A stretch of 64,000 bases of DNA from Orientallactaga sibirica (lineage: Eukaryota; Chordata; Mammalia; Rodentia; Dipodidae): assembly GCA_036365145.1 (NCBI GenBank), contig JAEOAD010000240.1, positions 2,170,001 to 2,234,000 on the forward strand, given 5' to 3'. Below are positions 1 through 12,679 of the stretch, piece by piece (the first letter of the stretch is position 1; each line of letters begins with the position of its first letter). The notes under the pieces were generated by a model. The model was given only the letters and a program-made list of their open reading frames with translations. It was not told the DNA's origin and made no database searches. Both the position numbers and the translations under genes were made by a program.

Positions 1-2784
1 TACACAAAGCCTGGATAGTGGAAGAGGGAAAAAAGATGACATCCACTGTATTTCTGATGTAGTAAGGACATTAGAACACTGCTGTCCATTTTCCTGGCCC
101 TCCTGTTAGCACATATCAGATGGATAGCTATAGGTACCCTTTGGATGCTCTATGCTGGAGTAACTCCATCCAAACCACCCCTACCCTTCAATCAAAAGTA
201 TCACCCTTAGAATCAAATATGTTTATGTTATTCTCCTCTTTACACAGTCTATAGGTTCCTAGTATAGTAAATAAAACTGAAACTCCTTATATTTGAGAAA
301 GTTCTTTATTAATTGGAAATCTCAATTTTGCAGCTCCTGACTTCCTTATGCAGCTCCTAGAAAAACAGGAATATGTAGGCACACTTACCTCATCACTGCC
401 TCCCAACAGATGACACTATTCTATAGGTCCAAGTATTTCCCTTTGTTGATTAAGAAAAAAAAAAAAAGCAGTTTTAATGTGCTCTGTCCTCGTTTCTTCC
501 ATTAGGCATTAACTACTACTTTGTTCATCTACAATATATGACTTAAAATTGTACTGCAGAATTTACTAAAGTACAGTAACTCATATGTATATGCCTTTTT
601 CTGTATCATCAATCTGGGAAATGAAGGGCACCTTGTTTAAAAAAGTATTCCCACCTACCAGAGAGCTGCACACTTACACAGGGTTCTCAATAAATGCAGT
701 CATTATTGGATACCAAAAAAACGTTCAATGAATAAAATTAGAATTTTGTAAGCCTTACAATTAAAGCTACAAAAATATCCTTCCCTTTAAAAGAAGGATT
801 AAAGCCAGGATCTGTCTGGAAGCTGTCTATTTGTTTTAAAATCCAAGATATTTTAGGCTATTCCTTGATCCAATATGCATTTACTTATCTATTTAAAGGT
901 CAGAAAATATTTATCAAAGCAGCACTTTAAAAAGTACCCTGAAATATTTTGAAGAGCTAGTGGTCAAAATGTTTAACAAATGGGTCAAAAAGAAACAAAA
1001 AGTCACACATAGAAAAAGTATAACATTGAACCATGTAGGAAAATATTCATATTAACAGTAGTAGCCAGGAAAGAAAAATCTTGTAGCATGTTGAATTTCT
1101 AGCAACCATGGCAGAAACGACACGATATTAATATTCATTTCCAATCCTCCACTCCAATGCAGTTTTTCTCTAGGTCAAATGAGTGCAATCATTTTTATTT
1201 TCTTTTATAAGGAATTAACAGTATAGATAGTATAAAAGGATATGGACTATAGAACATGTGTTCACTGAGTGAGACCTCAAGAAAACTAGGGTTTTATATA
1301 AAGGACAAAAAATATAGTGTCTATCCTCATAGGGTGATAGTGATAAATGAGGACATAAAAATATGTTTAAAGTGCCAAGTACATTAAGATCGATAAATTT
1401 TAGTTGTGTTTTATTATTGAAAATGAATAAAAATTTCCCAGAAGAAAAGCAAAAACCTGGAGAAGACTAGCAAGACAAAGGCTTACCATCACTTTAGGTC
1501 TCTTTGAACAAACTCAAGTATAACTAATAATTAAAGAAAAAAAATCACCTGGGAAATACCACACAACCTACTGTCATTCTTCATGAAGTAGAATTGCCCT
1601 CTTCTCTTCAAAGTTTTTAACTGTGTTCATGTCCATTTGTTCATGTCCATTCCACTTAATGAAGAATGTAAACATTATTGCCTGCTACTCTGGCTTATTT
1701 TTTTTCTTATTACCATGTTTACAACTACATTATCACTTTAAAAAACATAAGGTCAAGGCCCATGTCTTTGATAGCACTTTTATAAGCATCTGTATTTCAA
1801 GATGCTAAGCGTACAAGATTTTTGCTAAGGCATCTAGCCAGAAGAAAGCATTGCACTTTTGTTTATATTTAGGATTATGTTTAAGAAAAGCAATGCATCT
1901 GATTTTACTAATATTTTACTTACAAGTTAATGCTGGCGTCCTCACTTGGGTTATCAGAGCATCACCTTACATAAATGTGAGGTTAAACTGAAATAAGAGT
2001 TTTTCTACACCAAGGGATTTGTGATGACATCCTCTTTCACTATTATAGTGCATGTACACAGGCAATATGTTGCAGTTTGTGCCTAATTAAGTGAATTTAT
2101 ATTACATGTTATGTAGTTCTATCCAAACATACATGTACAAAATGAATTAGTTGTCTTATACATGTTCACACAAAGAAACTGAAATTTAAAGTCTAAAAAA
2201 AAATTCAAGCACAAGAAAATAGGCACATCGATAACTCCCATGTTCTCATCATTTCCTTTGCAGTACAGAGGAGGAAGCTCAAATCAGATCTGACCGTTAT
2301 GTCACCTAATCTTCTATTTAAATAAAATAACAAGCAATCCCATTTTTAAAAAAAAGGTAAAGATGACACTTTTCAAATGAAGCCTCCAGTACAGAGCACA
2401 TGGGGAGTCAATATGATTCACATATTTCAACAATTAAATATTAACATTAAGATACACCATTTTTATATTCCACCAAAAAAACAATGAAAACAAGATACCA
2501 TGAATTACATGATGATGTATCAATGTGCTTCACAAATGTTAAAACTATTTTAAAATATACCTAAAATTTTATAAACTTTGATAACTATTACATATACAAA
2601 ATGGGAACATATAGGTGAAATTTTTACTGATAGTACTACAGATATATTTATTCTGTTTCTCTACATTCTCAAAAATATTTTTTGATGTATAATGTATAAT
2701 TACACATTAATTTATGATGCATAATATTTTTATCACAATGTATCCCATAAAGGTACACATTATTTGCAAATTAAAAAGAAAACT

Positions 2785-2946
2785 GGGGCCAGAGAGATGG
2801 CTTAGCAGTTAAGGCACTTGCCTGCAAAGCCAAAGGATCCTTGTTCCAGTCTCCAGGACCTACATAAGCCATATGCACAAGGGAGCGCATGCATCTAGAA
2901 TTCGTTTGCAGTGGCTGGAGGCCCTGGCATGCCCATTATCTATCTA

Positions 2947-2986
<40 letters not shown>

Positions 2987-3060
2987 CCCCTCCCTCCCTC
3001 CCTCTTTCTCTCTCAAATAAATAAATAAATAATATATTTAAAAACAAGATTTAAAAAAAA
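2785..3060 (+). repeat. tRNA/ID-derived SINE (DIP-like, short form)
   Basis: The head starts GGGGCCAGAGAGATGG, followed by the B-box-like CCAGTCTCCAGGACC region, then an expanded CT stretch and an AATAAATA tail. The flanks TTAAAAAGAAAACT (before) and AAAAAGAAAACTT (after) look like a target-site duplication. Confidence 0.9.
2938..3012. repeat. TATC/CT/CCCT microsatellite inside SINE tail
   Basis: The CT-rich 3' part of the SINE has expanded into TATC units, then about 15 TC units, then CCCT units. Confidence 0.9.
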
Positions 3061-3065
3061 GAAAA

Positions 3066-3207
3066 CTTAAAAGCCAAATGTGGCATCACACACCTGTAAT
3101 TCTAGCATTTAGATGCAAGGCAGGAAGTTCACAAGTTCAAGGCCAGCTTTGGCTAAACAGCAAGTTCAAGCTGGTCATATACATAAACCAAAAAATAAAA
3201 TAAAATA
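3066..3207 (+). repeat. Old B1-like SINE fragment
   Basis: It carries the B1 landmarks CACACCTGTAATTCTAGCA and AGTTCAAGGCCAGC and ends in an A-rich tail. It is strongly diverged, so the family call is moderate. Confidence 0.55.
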
Positions 3208-3229
3208 CTAATATAAAAAAGTTTACATA

Positions 3230-3438
3230 GGGCTGGAGAGATGGTTTAGCAGTTAAGGCGCTTGCCAGCAAAGCCAAAGAACCTGGAGGTTCGATTCCCT
3301 AGTACCCACATAAAGCCAGATGGTGCATGCATCTGGAATTCATTTGCAGTGGCTAGAGGCCCTGGCATGCCCATTTGCTATCTATCTATATCTATATGCT
3401 TGCCTCTTTCTCTCTCTCAAATAAATGAAACATTTTTT
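3230..3438 (+). repeat. DIP-like SINE (short form)
   Basis: The head GGGCTGGAGAGATGGTTTAG and an AATAAATGAAA tail are present. The flanking repeat AAGTTTACATA occurs on both sides (3,219-3,229 and just after the tail), a clean target-site duplication. Confidence 0.93.
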
Positions 3439-3606
3439 AAAGTTTACATAAAAATAAATAAATAAATAAACTTTCACAAAGGCTGGAAATTATTTTTCAT
3501 TAAATATTATAAGCAATTGTTAAATCATGACGACCAAAAGTATTAAAACAAATTCTTCAAATATGATTCTGAATTTCCTCATTTTTAATTCAACTGTTTC
3601 AAGGGT

Positions 3607-3884
3607 TTTTTTTTTAAATATTTTTTATTTTTTATTTTTAGAGAGAGACAGAGAGAGAGGGTAGAGGGAGACAGAGAATGGGCGCGCCAGCAATGTCTCA
3701 GCTGCTGTGAACGAAATCCAGATGTGTGCGCCCCCTTGTGGTCAAGTGCGGCATTGCGCCCTTGCATCACTTTGCATCTGGCTAAACGTGGGACCTGGAG
3801 ATTGGAACCGCTAGAGATTGGAACCAACGTTCTGGGGCTTAGGAGGCAGGCGCCTTAACCCCTAAGCCATCTCTCCAGCCCTGT
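3607..3884 (-). repeat. DIP-like SINE (long form)
   Basis: Read on the minus strand it starts GGGCTGGAGAGATGGCTTAG and contains the extra internal block (GTGATGCAAGGGCGCAATGC) that distinguishes the long form. TCAAGGGTTTT flanks both ends as a target-site duplication. Confidence 0.92.
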
Positions 3885-4213
3885 ATCAAGGGTTTTACAC
3901 AAGGTTGTGGTTAAAACAGTTCTAACAATGATCAGATATGTAGCTCACCTTTCATGGAAAAACTGTGAATTCACACACACACATTATTCACCAAGTACTT
4001 CTTACACACAAGAAGCAAAAACAAACATAGGTAAGATTGTCCCCAATGAAAAACATCAACTGCCTGTTGACTTTAGGGTGTGGACAGGCCAAAAAACTCT
4101 ATCTGGTTTATTATGTGAAAAACCATGTTCCAAGAAGATTTTGACAGCTATTCAGAATCATGTATTTAATTATCTTATTTATTTCTGTTTAAGAACTGGA
4201 AAAATGAAGTATG

Positions 4214-4530
4214 TGTAGTGGTTTCAATCAGATGTCCCCAATAAACTCACATGTTTTGGGTCCTGGGTCCCAAGCTGGTGGCAACGTGGGAGGTAGAGAT
4301 TTGCTAGAAAAGGTGTGTTCCTGAGGGCAGGCTTTGGGTGTTATAGCCAGCTCCTTATGGGAGTTCAACACAAGCTGTTTCCATATGCTGTGACAGAGGT
4401 GATATCCTGCCTCTGTTCATGCCATATTTTCCTCTGCCATCATGAAGCTTCCCCTCAAGGCTGTAAGCCAAAATAAAAAACTTTCTTCCCATTAGCTGCT
4501 TTGACCAAGCAATCAGAAGGTAACTACAAC
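4214..4530 (+). mobile_element. Solo LTR, ERVL-MaLR (ORR1/MT-like)
   Basis: The sequence begins TGTAGTGGTTTCAATC, contains the MaLR-type CTGTAAGCCAAAATAAA polyadenylation segment and ends GGTAACTACAAC, the usual MaLR start and end. A 5-bp direct repeat GTATG (4,209-4,213 and 4,532-4,536) flanks it. No internal region is present, so it is a recombined solo LTR. Confidence 0.85.
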
Positions 4531-5329
4531 CGTATGCTAAGAAGTTGTCAGTGAAAGCACACTAGCAATGTAAAGAAACACATCAAGTGGAATTCCCGAG
4601 GGTCCACCTTAGTCTTGGAATAGAGCTAATTCACAGTATCACCTAATAAGGAAAACTCTATGATAGCAAATTATGTCCCCAAAAGGGAAAAAGGCTTCAA
4701 AAATGTCATTAATACTACCAGGTGTATGCAATCTTATGATAAGTACATAAGCTCTACCTTGACAAAAGCAATGCACTTAATTGGCAGAAAACTGTAAGCA
4801 TGAAAACAGCCAATCCCAGGCTTAACTAAAAACTGAGGTTCATTTGAGAGCTTCAAACAACTCTGAAAAATATTTGTAAGTAGTATCAATAAAGCAACAA
4901 ATTTTATTCATTAGATATCCATGTAAAGAAAGAGAAGGGGTACACTGAGTTAATTCTCTTTAAAGCATCTTAAAATGCTATCAGCCACTTGAATGTAGCA
5001 CTACCTAATGAAGTCTGAATTTATCACAAAAAAAGGAAAGATACATGTAGATTCTCAGGCCAGAGGGAGGTTAACACAAGCTTGATATAAAACTAGATAC
5101 CAAAGTATACTCCTTAAGAGAATCTTATTTTCTCTATTAACCCCAGTCAGATGCTCTGAGTTAGAGCAATCTACTCAAGGTTCAGTATAAAGCATCCCAG
5201 GAAGTCCAGGGGAGATAATGGGTTCAGCCAAAGGAGGCATGAAGGGAACACACTTCAAGAATTTACTGAGGACTTCTTTACCTATTGCAATGTGTTTTTA
5301 ATGTCTAGCTGACAGTGGACATGCCCTGC

Positions 5330-6600
5330 ATACATTTCCTTTTAGCTTCTTTCACATGGCCTCTTGGAAACATGAGACTTTGATGAGCACTCCTGCCTTC
5401 AGCTGCCTCTCTATGACCACCACATTCTCCTGGTTTTACTCCCTCCTCCCTCACTGCCTTTCTCAATCTCTTTGAATGTCCACCTTTCTCTACCCAAAAA
5501 GAAAGTATTAGTGTCCAGAGCTCAGCCCTCTGCTTCTCCATATTCTCCACTGCCTCTTCTATAAGCTCTCCAAGTGACATCCAGTTCCCATGACCCTTAA
5601 ATACCATTTATACACAGGTAACTCTTAAATCTCCTCCATCCAGTGGAGTGCTCTTGTACACCAACTTTTCTACTCAACATCTCACCTGAACTCTAGGAAA
5701 GATGTCCATAACAGAATTCCATATGTCCATATCAGATGTCCATAACAGAACTCCACATGTCCCTAACAGAACTCCAACTATCCCCACAGTCCTCTCTACC
5801 TGCAACCTTCCATATCATAGAATATGGCACCACAACCCATTATAATACTGGCACCAAAACTAAGGTGGCACCTTTGATTCCCCCTTTCCCTCACTTGCCA
5901 CCTACAGCTTCTTCATTGATGTTCTCAACCATCCTCCTCTCCCCAAATCAAACTAAACACTCTAATCCAAGCCATTGTCCTCACCACATAACAGCAATAG
6001 TAAAGTAACTGGATTCCCCCAGCTATTCTCGCCCCTGCCCTCCAAACTTCCTCTTCCACAAAACAGCCAGAAGTGATTTATAAAAAAGGACAGTTACATA
6101 TCCCAAGTACACAGAACAATGTCTGCCACATGGTAAGCACTGCAAGCACTGAGTAAAAGAATGAAGCGTCAGTTCACCTGCCTTTCATAGGTAGCGCCTT
6201 ACACAGAATAAAACCCATGCCTTACATTATTGTCGAGTCTTCCCTGCCTCACGTTCCTATCACTGAACTCAAGACTCACTACTTTGGCTATCCCTGAACC
6301 TTTCCACACCCCTTTGGAAGTCACACGCCTCACTTCATGTCTGATGGTACCTTCTCACCATTCAGGTCTCAACACAACCAGAGGCCTTTGCTGACCAGAT
6401 TGTGCAAAGCTGATCTTCTGCCCATTCTTGGCTGGATTCCTTTTCTTCCTGATACTTAACACTAACTCATTTTACTATCCATTTATTTCTCGCCCATCTA
6501 CTCCCCACTAAAATGTAAGCTCCCTTTCAGCAGATGTGAACTTTTTGGTTCAATGATATAGCCCAACAGTCTAGTACAATGCCTAGCATTTATTAACAGA
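5330..6600 (+). mobile_element. Ancient LINE-2 (L2) copy, RT-to-3'UTR part
   Basis: The sense strand keeps the L2 layout. First comes a segment matching the reverse-transcriptase region (GTGTCCAGAGCTCAGCCCTC near 5,511, then a YHLY-like frame near 5,603 where the YADD box should be, now degraded). Then comes a Pro/Ser/Thr-rich stretch, and finally the L2 3' hallmark AAAATGTAAGCTCCCTTTC near 6,510. Many indels and stops are present. The assignment comes from recognising the order of motifs, not from an alignment. Confidence 0.7.
5701..5775 (+). repeat. Short tandem repeat, ATGTCCATAACAGAACTCC units
   Basis: About four imperfect copies of a 16-24 base unit (ATGTCCATAACAGAATTCC and variants) lie in tandem within the LINE-2 remnant. 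Confidence 0.7.
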
Positions 6601-6776
6601 ATAATTCACACTTAACAATATGATACACACTACGCTAGGTAACAACAAAAATTTTTAATTAAAGATAAATAGAAAGCCAAAGTAAAAATACAGGGATAAA
6701 AAGCAATATGATTTTTTTTAATGCAAATCATTCCTAGTCTTTGGATGGTTTTGTTGTTACAACTGTGCTGTGTTGT

Positions 6777-6921
6777 ATTTTTTGACACATGGTCTTCCTA
6801 TACAGACCAGGCTGGTCTAAAACTCGGTATGTGAACTAGGCTGGCATCTAACTTGCTATGACCCTCCTGCTTCTCCATCCCAAGTCTTGGGATTACAGAC
6901 ATGTGCCACTATGCCTGGCTT
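6777..6921 (-). repeat. B1 SINE
   Basis: The antisense B1 marks CCAGGCTGGTCTAAAACT and TTGGGATTACAGACATGTGC end at TGCCTGGC. The copy is diverged. Confidence 0.75.
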
Positions 6922-7639
6922 TTCTATTCTTAATAAGTGGTCTTTCATAATTAATTGCTTTCTTTAGAGATTTGTAGAGATTAAAGCATAAAATATGAAA
7001 ATCCTTCAAGCAGTAATAACTACTAAGATATATTGGGGTTTAAAAGTTACTAGAATGATCACATTCTTCATACTGAATGCCCAACTTGCAGGAACTAATT
7101 AAGGTATAGCTCAATAAAATAGTATTTGGAAGAGTGAGCCTTCATTATTTTCTCAGAATACATATTTCTTCCAGATTGAAAAGTTGTAACTCTCTATAAC
7201 CTTTCTGTTCTCAAAACACATAAATATTTACAATATGTCAATAGGGGTTTATCAACTCACCATTTATTGCTCAAACTCAGATTGGTAAATACACCAGCTT
7301 CATTCAAGCCAAGAGGAGATGGAATCCAGCTAGTGATCAAGTTCATTTACAAAAGTCATCACTGATGCCAAGACTTACTCCTCAACCCTAAACACTTATT
7401 ATAAAAGAACATGTTGTGTTTAGGCTAAGGAGTTGGGTTTCATTGTTACCAGAGTACTCAGAGCTCCATCTAATTCAGAACCATAGTGGAACACCTTACT
7501 ATGTGGTGTAATCTTCCTGGTCACTACCACTGTAATTATGACATCACTGAACCCCTGTGGGCCATGCACTATGAAGATGCAGATTTAAAGGTCAAGGCAG
7601 TGAACAGATAACATTGCTTAAGCTCAAGTATTTCCTGTA

Positions 7640-7806
7640 ACTTTTTGTTTTGTTTTGTTTCGTTTTTTTGTTTTTCGAGGTAGGGTTTCACTCTAGTCCA
7701 AGCTGACCTGGAATTAACTATGTAGTCTCAGGGTGGCCTCAAACTATCCTCCTACCTCTGTCTCCCGAGTGCTGGGATTAAAGGTATGTGCCACCATGCC
7801 CGGCTC
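7640..7806 (-). repeat. B1 SINE
   Basis: A T-rich tail is followed by GAGGTAGGGTTTCACTC, GACCTGGAATTAACTATGTA and AGTGCTGGGATTAAAGGT, ending at CCCGGC. This is a good antisense B1 copy. Confidence 0.92.
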
Positions 7807-8019
7807 CTGTAACATTTTTAACACATCTTAAAGTATAATATTCTACCCCCAAAATAGTTTAAGGATTAGATCTACCAAGATTTGAATATGATTTACAGAG
7901 TCAGGCATGGAGATTCACAGCTATAATAACAACACTGGAAAGGATCACTATAAGCTTGCCTACATAGCAAGATTCTTTGTCTCAAATATAATACAACACA
8001 ACCAAACAAAAAACATGGG

Positions 8020-8174
8020 ACAGCCAGGCATGGCGGCACACACCTTTAATCCCAGCACTTGTGAAGCAGAGGTAGGAGGATCTCCATGAATTCAAGGCCT
8101 ACTACATAGTGAATTCCAGGTCAGCCTGAGCTAGAGTGAGACCCTACCTCAAAAAAATAAATAAATAAATAAAT
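8020..8174 (+). repeat. B1 SINE
   Basis: AGCCAGGCATGGCGGCACAC opens the unit and it ends with an AAATAAAT tail. A second B1 starts immediately after the tail. Confidence 0.92.
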
Positions 8175-8312
8175 AGCCAGGCATGGTGGCGCATGCCTGT
8201 AATCCCAGCACTCGGGAGGCAGAGGTAGGAGGATTGCCATGTTGATGCCACCTGAGACTCCACAGTGAATTCCAGGTCAGCCTGGGCTAGACTGAAACAC
8301 TACCTGGGGTGG
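8175..8312 (+). repeat. B1 SINE (tandem second copy)
   Basis: It opens AGCCAGGCATGGTGGCGCAT directly in the tail of the preceding B1, a common tail-into-tail SINE insertion. Confidence 0.9.
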
Positions 8313-8921
8313 GGGGGAAGTACTCAAAATATCACAACATCATTCTAGATTCCAAAAGCCTTAAGGAAATACAATCATCAGCCAACTTTAAAACTAGTAA
8401 ATTTACAATAGGGTAATTTCAAATGCACTCATTCAAATGCACAAATTACATACCACTTGTTCAATTTTAAGTCAGCTTTTGCCACACTTTCCAAAAGAAG
8501 TATCTAGCATGAACCTGTATAAAAATATTCACCTTGTTTTATACCATGACGGTTCATAAACCTGGAACCCTTGGAAAAGCCAAATATTTAGTATTTTCTT
8601 TTATTTTTTAGAAAGCTGTATCTATACTACTTTCGGTTTTCCCTTGAGTCTAATTACCTATTTGTATCCAGAAACCAGTTTCATAACAACTAAAATTAAT
8701 TCACATACTGAAATAAACTCTTTTTAATACCAGAAATGATTTTCTCATCATGGTCTTCAAAATGATGCTTAGGAGCAGAAAGATTGCTAAGTAATTCAAT
8801 CAAAAGGCTGTGCTGTGCCTGTGTATTGGCAGATGCCTGTAATCCTAGCACTTGGAAGCAGGGGATAGAAGTTCACAAGCAGCCAGCGGTGGGCTCCATC
8901 TCTTTAAAAAAAAATTAAATA

Positions 8922-9075
8922 GCCAGGCATGGTGGCATACACCTTTGATCCCAGCACTTGGGAGGGAGAGAGAGGTAGGAGGATGGCCATGAGTTCATGG
9001 CCACTCTGCAACTAAATAGTGAATTCCAGGTCAGCCTGAGCTAGATCCAGACTCTACATCAAAAAACCAAAAGTT
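8922..9075 (+). repeat. B1 SINE
   Basis: AGCCAGGCATGGTGGCATAC through GTGAATTCCAGGTCAGCC to an A-rich tail. A weaker B1-like fragment precedes it at about 8,810-8,880. Confidence 0.88.
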
Positions 9076-9498
9076 AAATAAATAAGCTCCAATTAAAAAA
9101 ATTAAATAAAAATAAATACAACCCAACTGGTTCCTTGCTATAGGTTTAGATAGGCCTTAAAATTTCTCAAATTCAGCACTGAAGGGAGTGCACACCGAAT
9201 GAATAAGGCCAGAGCTCCTGGTTTGTTCCCCACACTGTAGGATCTGGCTATTTGCTCCTAGCTCCCCCCACCTTCCCCACTCCTGGTTCCCCAGTGCTGA
9301 AGAGTGCATACAAGCAGAGCGAATAGGCCTGAGCTCCCCATTCCCCACCTCCCAGTTCCCTCATATCTATGGTTATAACTACATCCTACTCCAATCCGGG
9401 TCAAACATAAAACAACACTCACTGAAGATCCTACAAGGACAAATACTTGCTTCCTCCTTAATAAAATAAGACTTTTACCCCAAAGTGGGTAGACCACA

Positions 9499-10615
9499 AT
9501 GCAAAGAAAAAAGAAAAAAGAAAAAAAGTCAGAAAACTCAGATCTCTACCAAGAATGCCTAGTCCCACAATAAAAACCTCCAACAAAAACATAGAGGAAA
9601 CAACAGAAATTGAATTCCAAATAAAAACACAATAAGCTGTGTGACCCTGACCAAGTCAATTGTGGAACTAGAAGCAAATCATCAAAAAACCAACAATTGC
9701 GTAAATGAAACTAAACAGAATAATCTCTTATAGCACACAGCATATGTCATTAGGCTTAACGTAACTGAAGAAAACCAAAAAAAAAAAAAAAAAAAGGAAA
9801 GACCTCAAGAGATAAACAAATTGAAGGTGAGTCAACAAATACAGGATCTCAATAACCAGCTGATTAAGCTTGATGAAGACATAATTAAATTAAAGAATGA
9901 ATTCCAAGAAGTAGCAAGAAAATCAAACCTCAACCTGAAATGAGAACTCAAAAGGGATGGACATGACACACACATACACAACACAGAGAGAGAGAGAGAA
10001 AGAAACAAAAATCAAATAGAGCATCTAAAAACTTCTCTAGAAGCCCTTACTAACATAGTCAATCATATGAAGGACAGAACCTCTGAGCAGAAAGACAAGA
10101 CAGAATAAATTGATGGGAAGTCCAAAAATTTTACTAAGTTCAAAAAATCTTACAAACAGAATGTGAGGGAACTGTGAGATACCCTAAAAGGACCAAGCAT
10201 CTAAATCATGGGTATACCAGCAGGGAAAGAAAACTAAGCCTGTGGCATAGAGAATATATTCGACAAAATCATTGAAGAAAATTTTCCTGATCTTGCAAAA
10301 GAGGCCCATCCAGATCCAAGAAGGCCACAGAACACTAAACAGGCAGGACCAAAGAAGGAACTCTTCAAGACACATCATAGTTAAAACTCCTAACAATGAA
10401 AACAAAGAGAGAGTGATAAAAGCAACAAGACAGAAACAACTCATTACATACAAAGGCAATTCCATCACAATTACCTCAGATTTTTCAATGGAAACCATGA
10501 AAACCAGAAGTGCATGGAATGGAACACTTCAAAGCCTAAAAAACTATGTCTTCCAACCCAAACTACTAAATATCCCTAACAACAGATGGAGAAAAGAAAA
10601 CTTTCCCTAACCAAA
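9499..10615 (+). pseudogene. LINE-1 ORF1 (RNA-binding protein) remnant
   Basis: ORF1p is the trimeric RNA chaperone of L1 particles. An ATG at 9,499 starts a Lys-rich N-terminus (MQRKKKKEKK) that soon hits a stop. A coiled-coil-like stretch follows (9,830-9,950, LNNQLIKLDEDIIKLKNEF). The RRM part holds IFDKIIEENFPDLAKE (about 10,256-10,303), and the C-terminal domain is the best preserved part: 10,272-10,610 stays open and contains RHIIVKTPNNENKERVIKA. A CA/GA microsatellite and several stops break the frame. Confidence 0.85.
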
Positions 10616-10758
10616 ACCAGCTCTATGATTATATGAAAACAAAGACAAATCTACAGGAAATATTGCACACAGTAGAGTTGAATAACAACCTCAAGAGCCA
10701 AGAAGAAAACAAACACAATAATCAAAACTAACTAGAGCAGACATGAAAAAGTTCTAAG

Positions 10759-10992
10759 CAGGGGCTGGAGAGATGACTTAGCAGTTAAGGCATTTGCCTG
10801 CAAAGCCAAAGGATCCCAGTTCGACTCTCCAGGACCCACGTAAACCAGATGCACAAGGGGGCGCATACATCTGGAGTTCGTTTGCAGTGGATGAAGGCCC
10901 TGGCACGCCCATTCTCTCATTCTCTACCTCCCTCTCTCTCTCTCTCTCCCCCTGTTTCTCTCTCAAATAAATAAATAAAATATATTAAAAAA
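10759..10992 (+). repeat. DIP-like SINE (short form) inside LINE-1
   Basis: GGGGCTGGAGAGATGACTTA head, CT stretch and AATAAATAAAATA tail. It lies between the ORF1 and ORF2 remnants of the LINE-1. A near-matching A-rich flank (AAGTTCTAAGCAG before, AAGTTCAAAGCAG after) supports a target-site duplication. Confidence 0.93.
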
Positions 10993-12639
10993 AATTTAAG
11001 TTCAAAGCAGCAAACCCCACAAACCCTCCAGCATGGCAGGGATTAAATCAAACTTCACAGTTATAACCTTAAATATTAATGATCTTAACTCACCCATTAA
11101 AAAGAAAATACAAGTAAACAGGGTGAATCAGAAAAATGAAGCCTTCTATCTGCTGCCTTCAAGAAACCCACCTCACCACTAAAGATAGGCACCTCCTCAG
11201 GATGAAAGGATAGTAAATTATTTTCCAGGCAAATGGAAATAAGAAGCAAACTGGTGGGGCTATATTAGTATCTGACTAAATGGACTTCAAACCAAACATA
11301 ATTTTAAAAGACCAAGAATGCCGTGTTTTACTCATCAAGGAATGATCCAACAAGAGGAAATCAGAATCATAAATCAAACATTGGTACACCACAGTTTATA
11401 AAGCAAAATCTACTAGAAAACAAATCAGAAACAAATCCCAATACCATCATAGCAGGGGACCTTAATACACCACTATTATCACTAGACAGACCATCCGAGC
11501 AGAAAATCAACAGGGAAATAACAGAACTCAACACTACCATATATCAATTAGACCTAACAAACATCTACAGAACATTCCACCCCAATTCTACAGAATACAC
11601 ATTCTTCTCAGCAGCCAATGGAACCTTCTCCAAAATAGATCATGCATTAGGACATAAAGCATGCCTCCATAAATTCAGAAAATTAATGTAACTTCTTGCA
11701 TCATGTAAGACCATAATGCTTTAAAGCCAGAAATTAACAAGAAAAACAACAGAAATTTCAACAGTTCCTGGAAACTGAACATCATGCTACTAAACAATGA
11801 CTGGGTCGTGGAAGAAATCAAAATGGAAACTGTAAAATTTCTTGAACTGAATGATAACAAAAATACAATATACCAAAATTTATGGGTCCAAGGGGAAATT
11901 TTATAGCATTAAATGCCTTCATAAAAAGACAAAGATTCTCAAATTAATAACCTAAACCACTTAAAGGTGTTGGGAAAACAACAAAAATCCAACCCTAAGA
12001 GTTCCTGATAGAACAAAATAATTAAGATCAGAGCAGAAATTAATGAATTGGAAATTAAGAAAAGAGTCAGGGATGGTTCAATATGCAAAAATCAATTAAT
12101 GTAATACACCACAAAACAATAAAATTAAACACAAGAACCACATGATCACCTCAATAGATGCAGAGAAAGACATTGACAAAATACAACATTACTTCTTGAA
12201 CAAAACACTGGAGAGACTAGGCATGGAGGATTTATAATTCAACATAATAAAGGCCATATACAAAGCGTCTAAAGCCCAAATCATACTTAATGGGGAAAGA
12301 TTCAAAGAGTTCCCACTAAGATCAGGAACAAGGCAGGGGGGCCCACTCTAAGCACTGCTCTTCAACATAGTACTAGAAATCCTAGCTCAAGCAATAAGAC
12401 AGGAGGAAGATATCAAAGGGATACAAATTGGAAAGAAGTCAAACTAGCCATATTTACAGATGAGCTAATTCTATATATAAGTGACCTGAAATACTCCCCC
12501 ATAAAATATCTAAAGGTGATGAATTCATTCAGCAAAGTAGCAGGATAGAAAAATTAACACACAAAAATCAGTACCCTTCCTATACACAACAGACAAATAT
12601 ACAGAGAAAGAAATAAACAAGGCTATCCTATTTTCAACA

Positions 12640-12640
<1 letters not shown>

Positions 12641-12674
<34 letters not shown>
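12641..12674. repeat. (CA)n microsatellite
   Basis: About 17 CA units, sitting at the point where the LINE-1 ORF2 loses colinearity. Confidence 0.95.
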
Positions 12675-12679
<5 letters not shown>

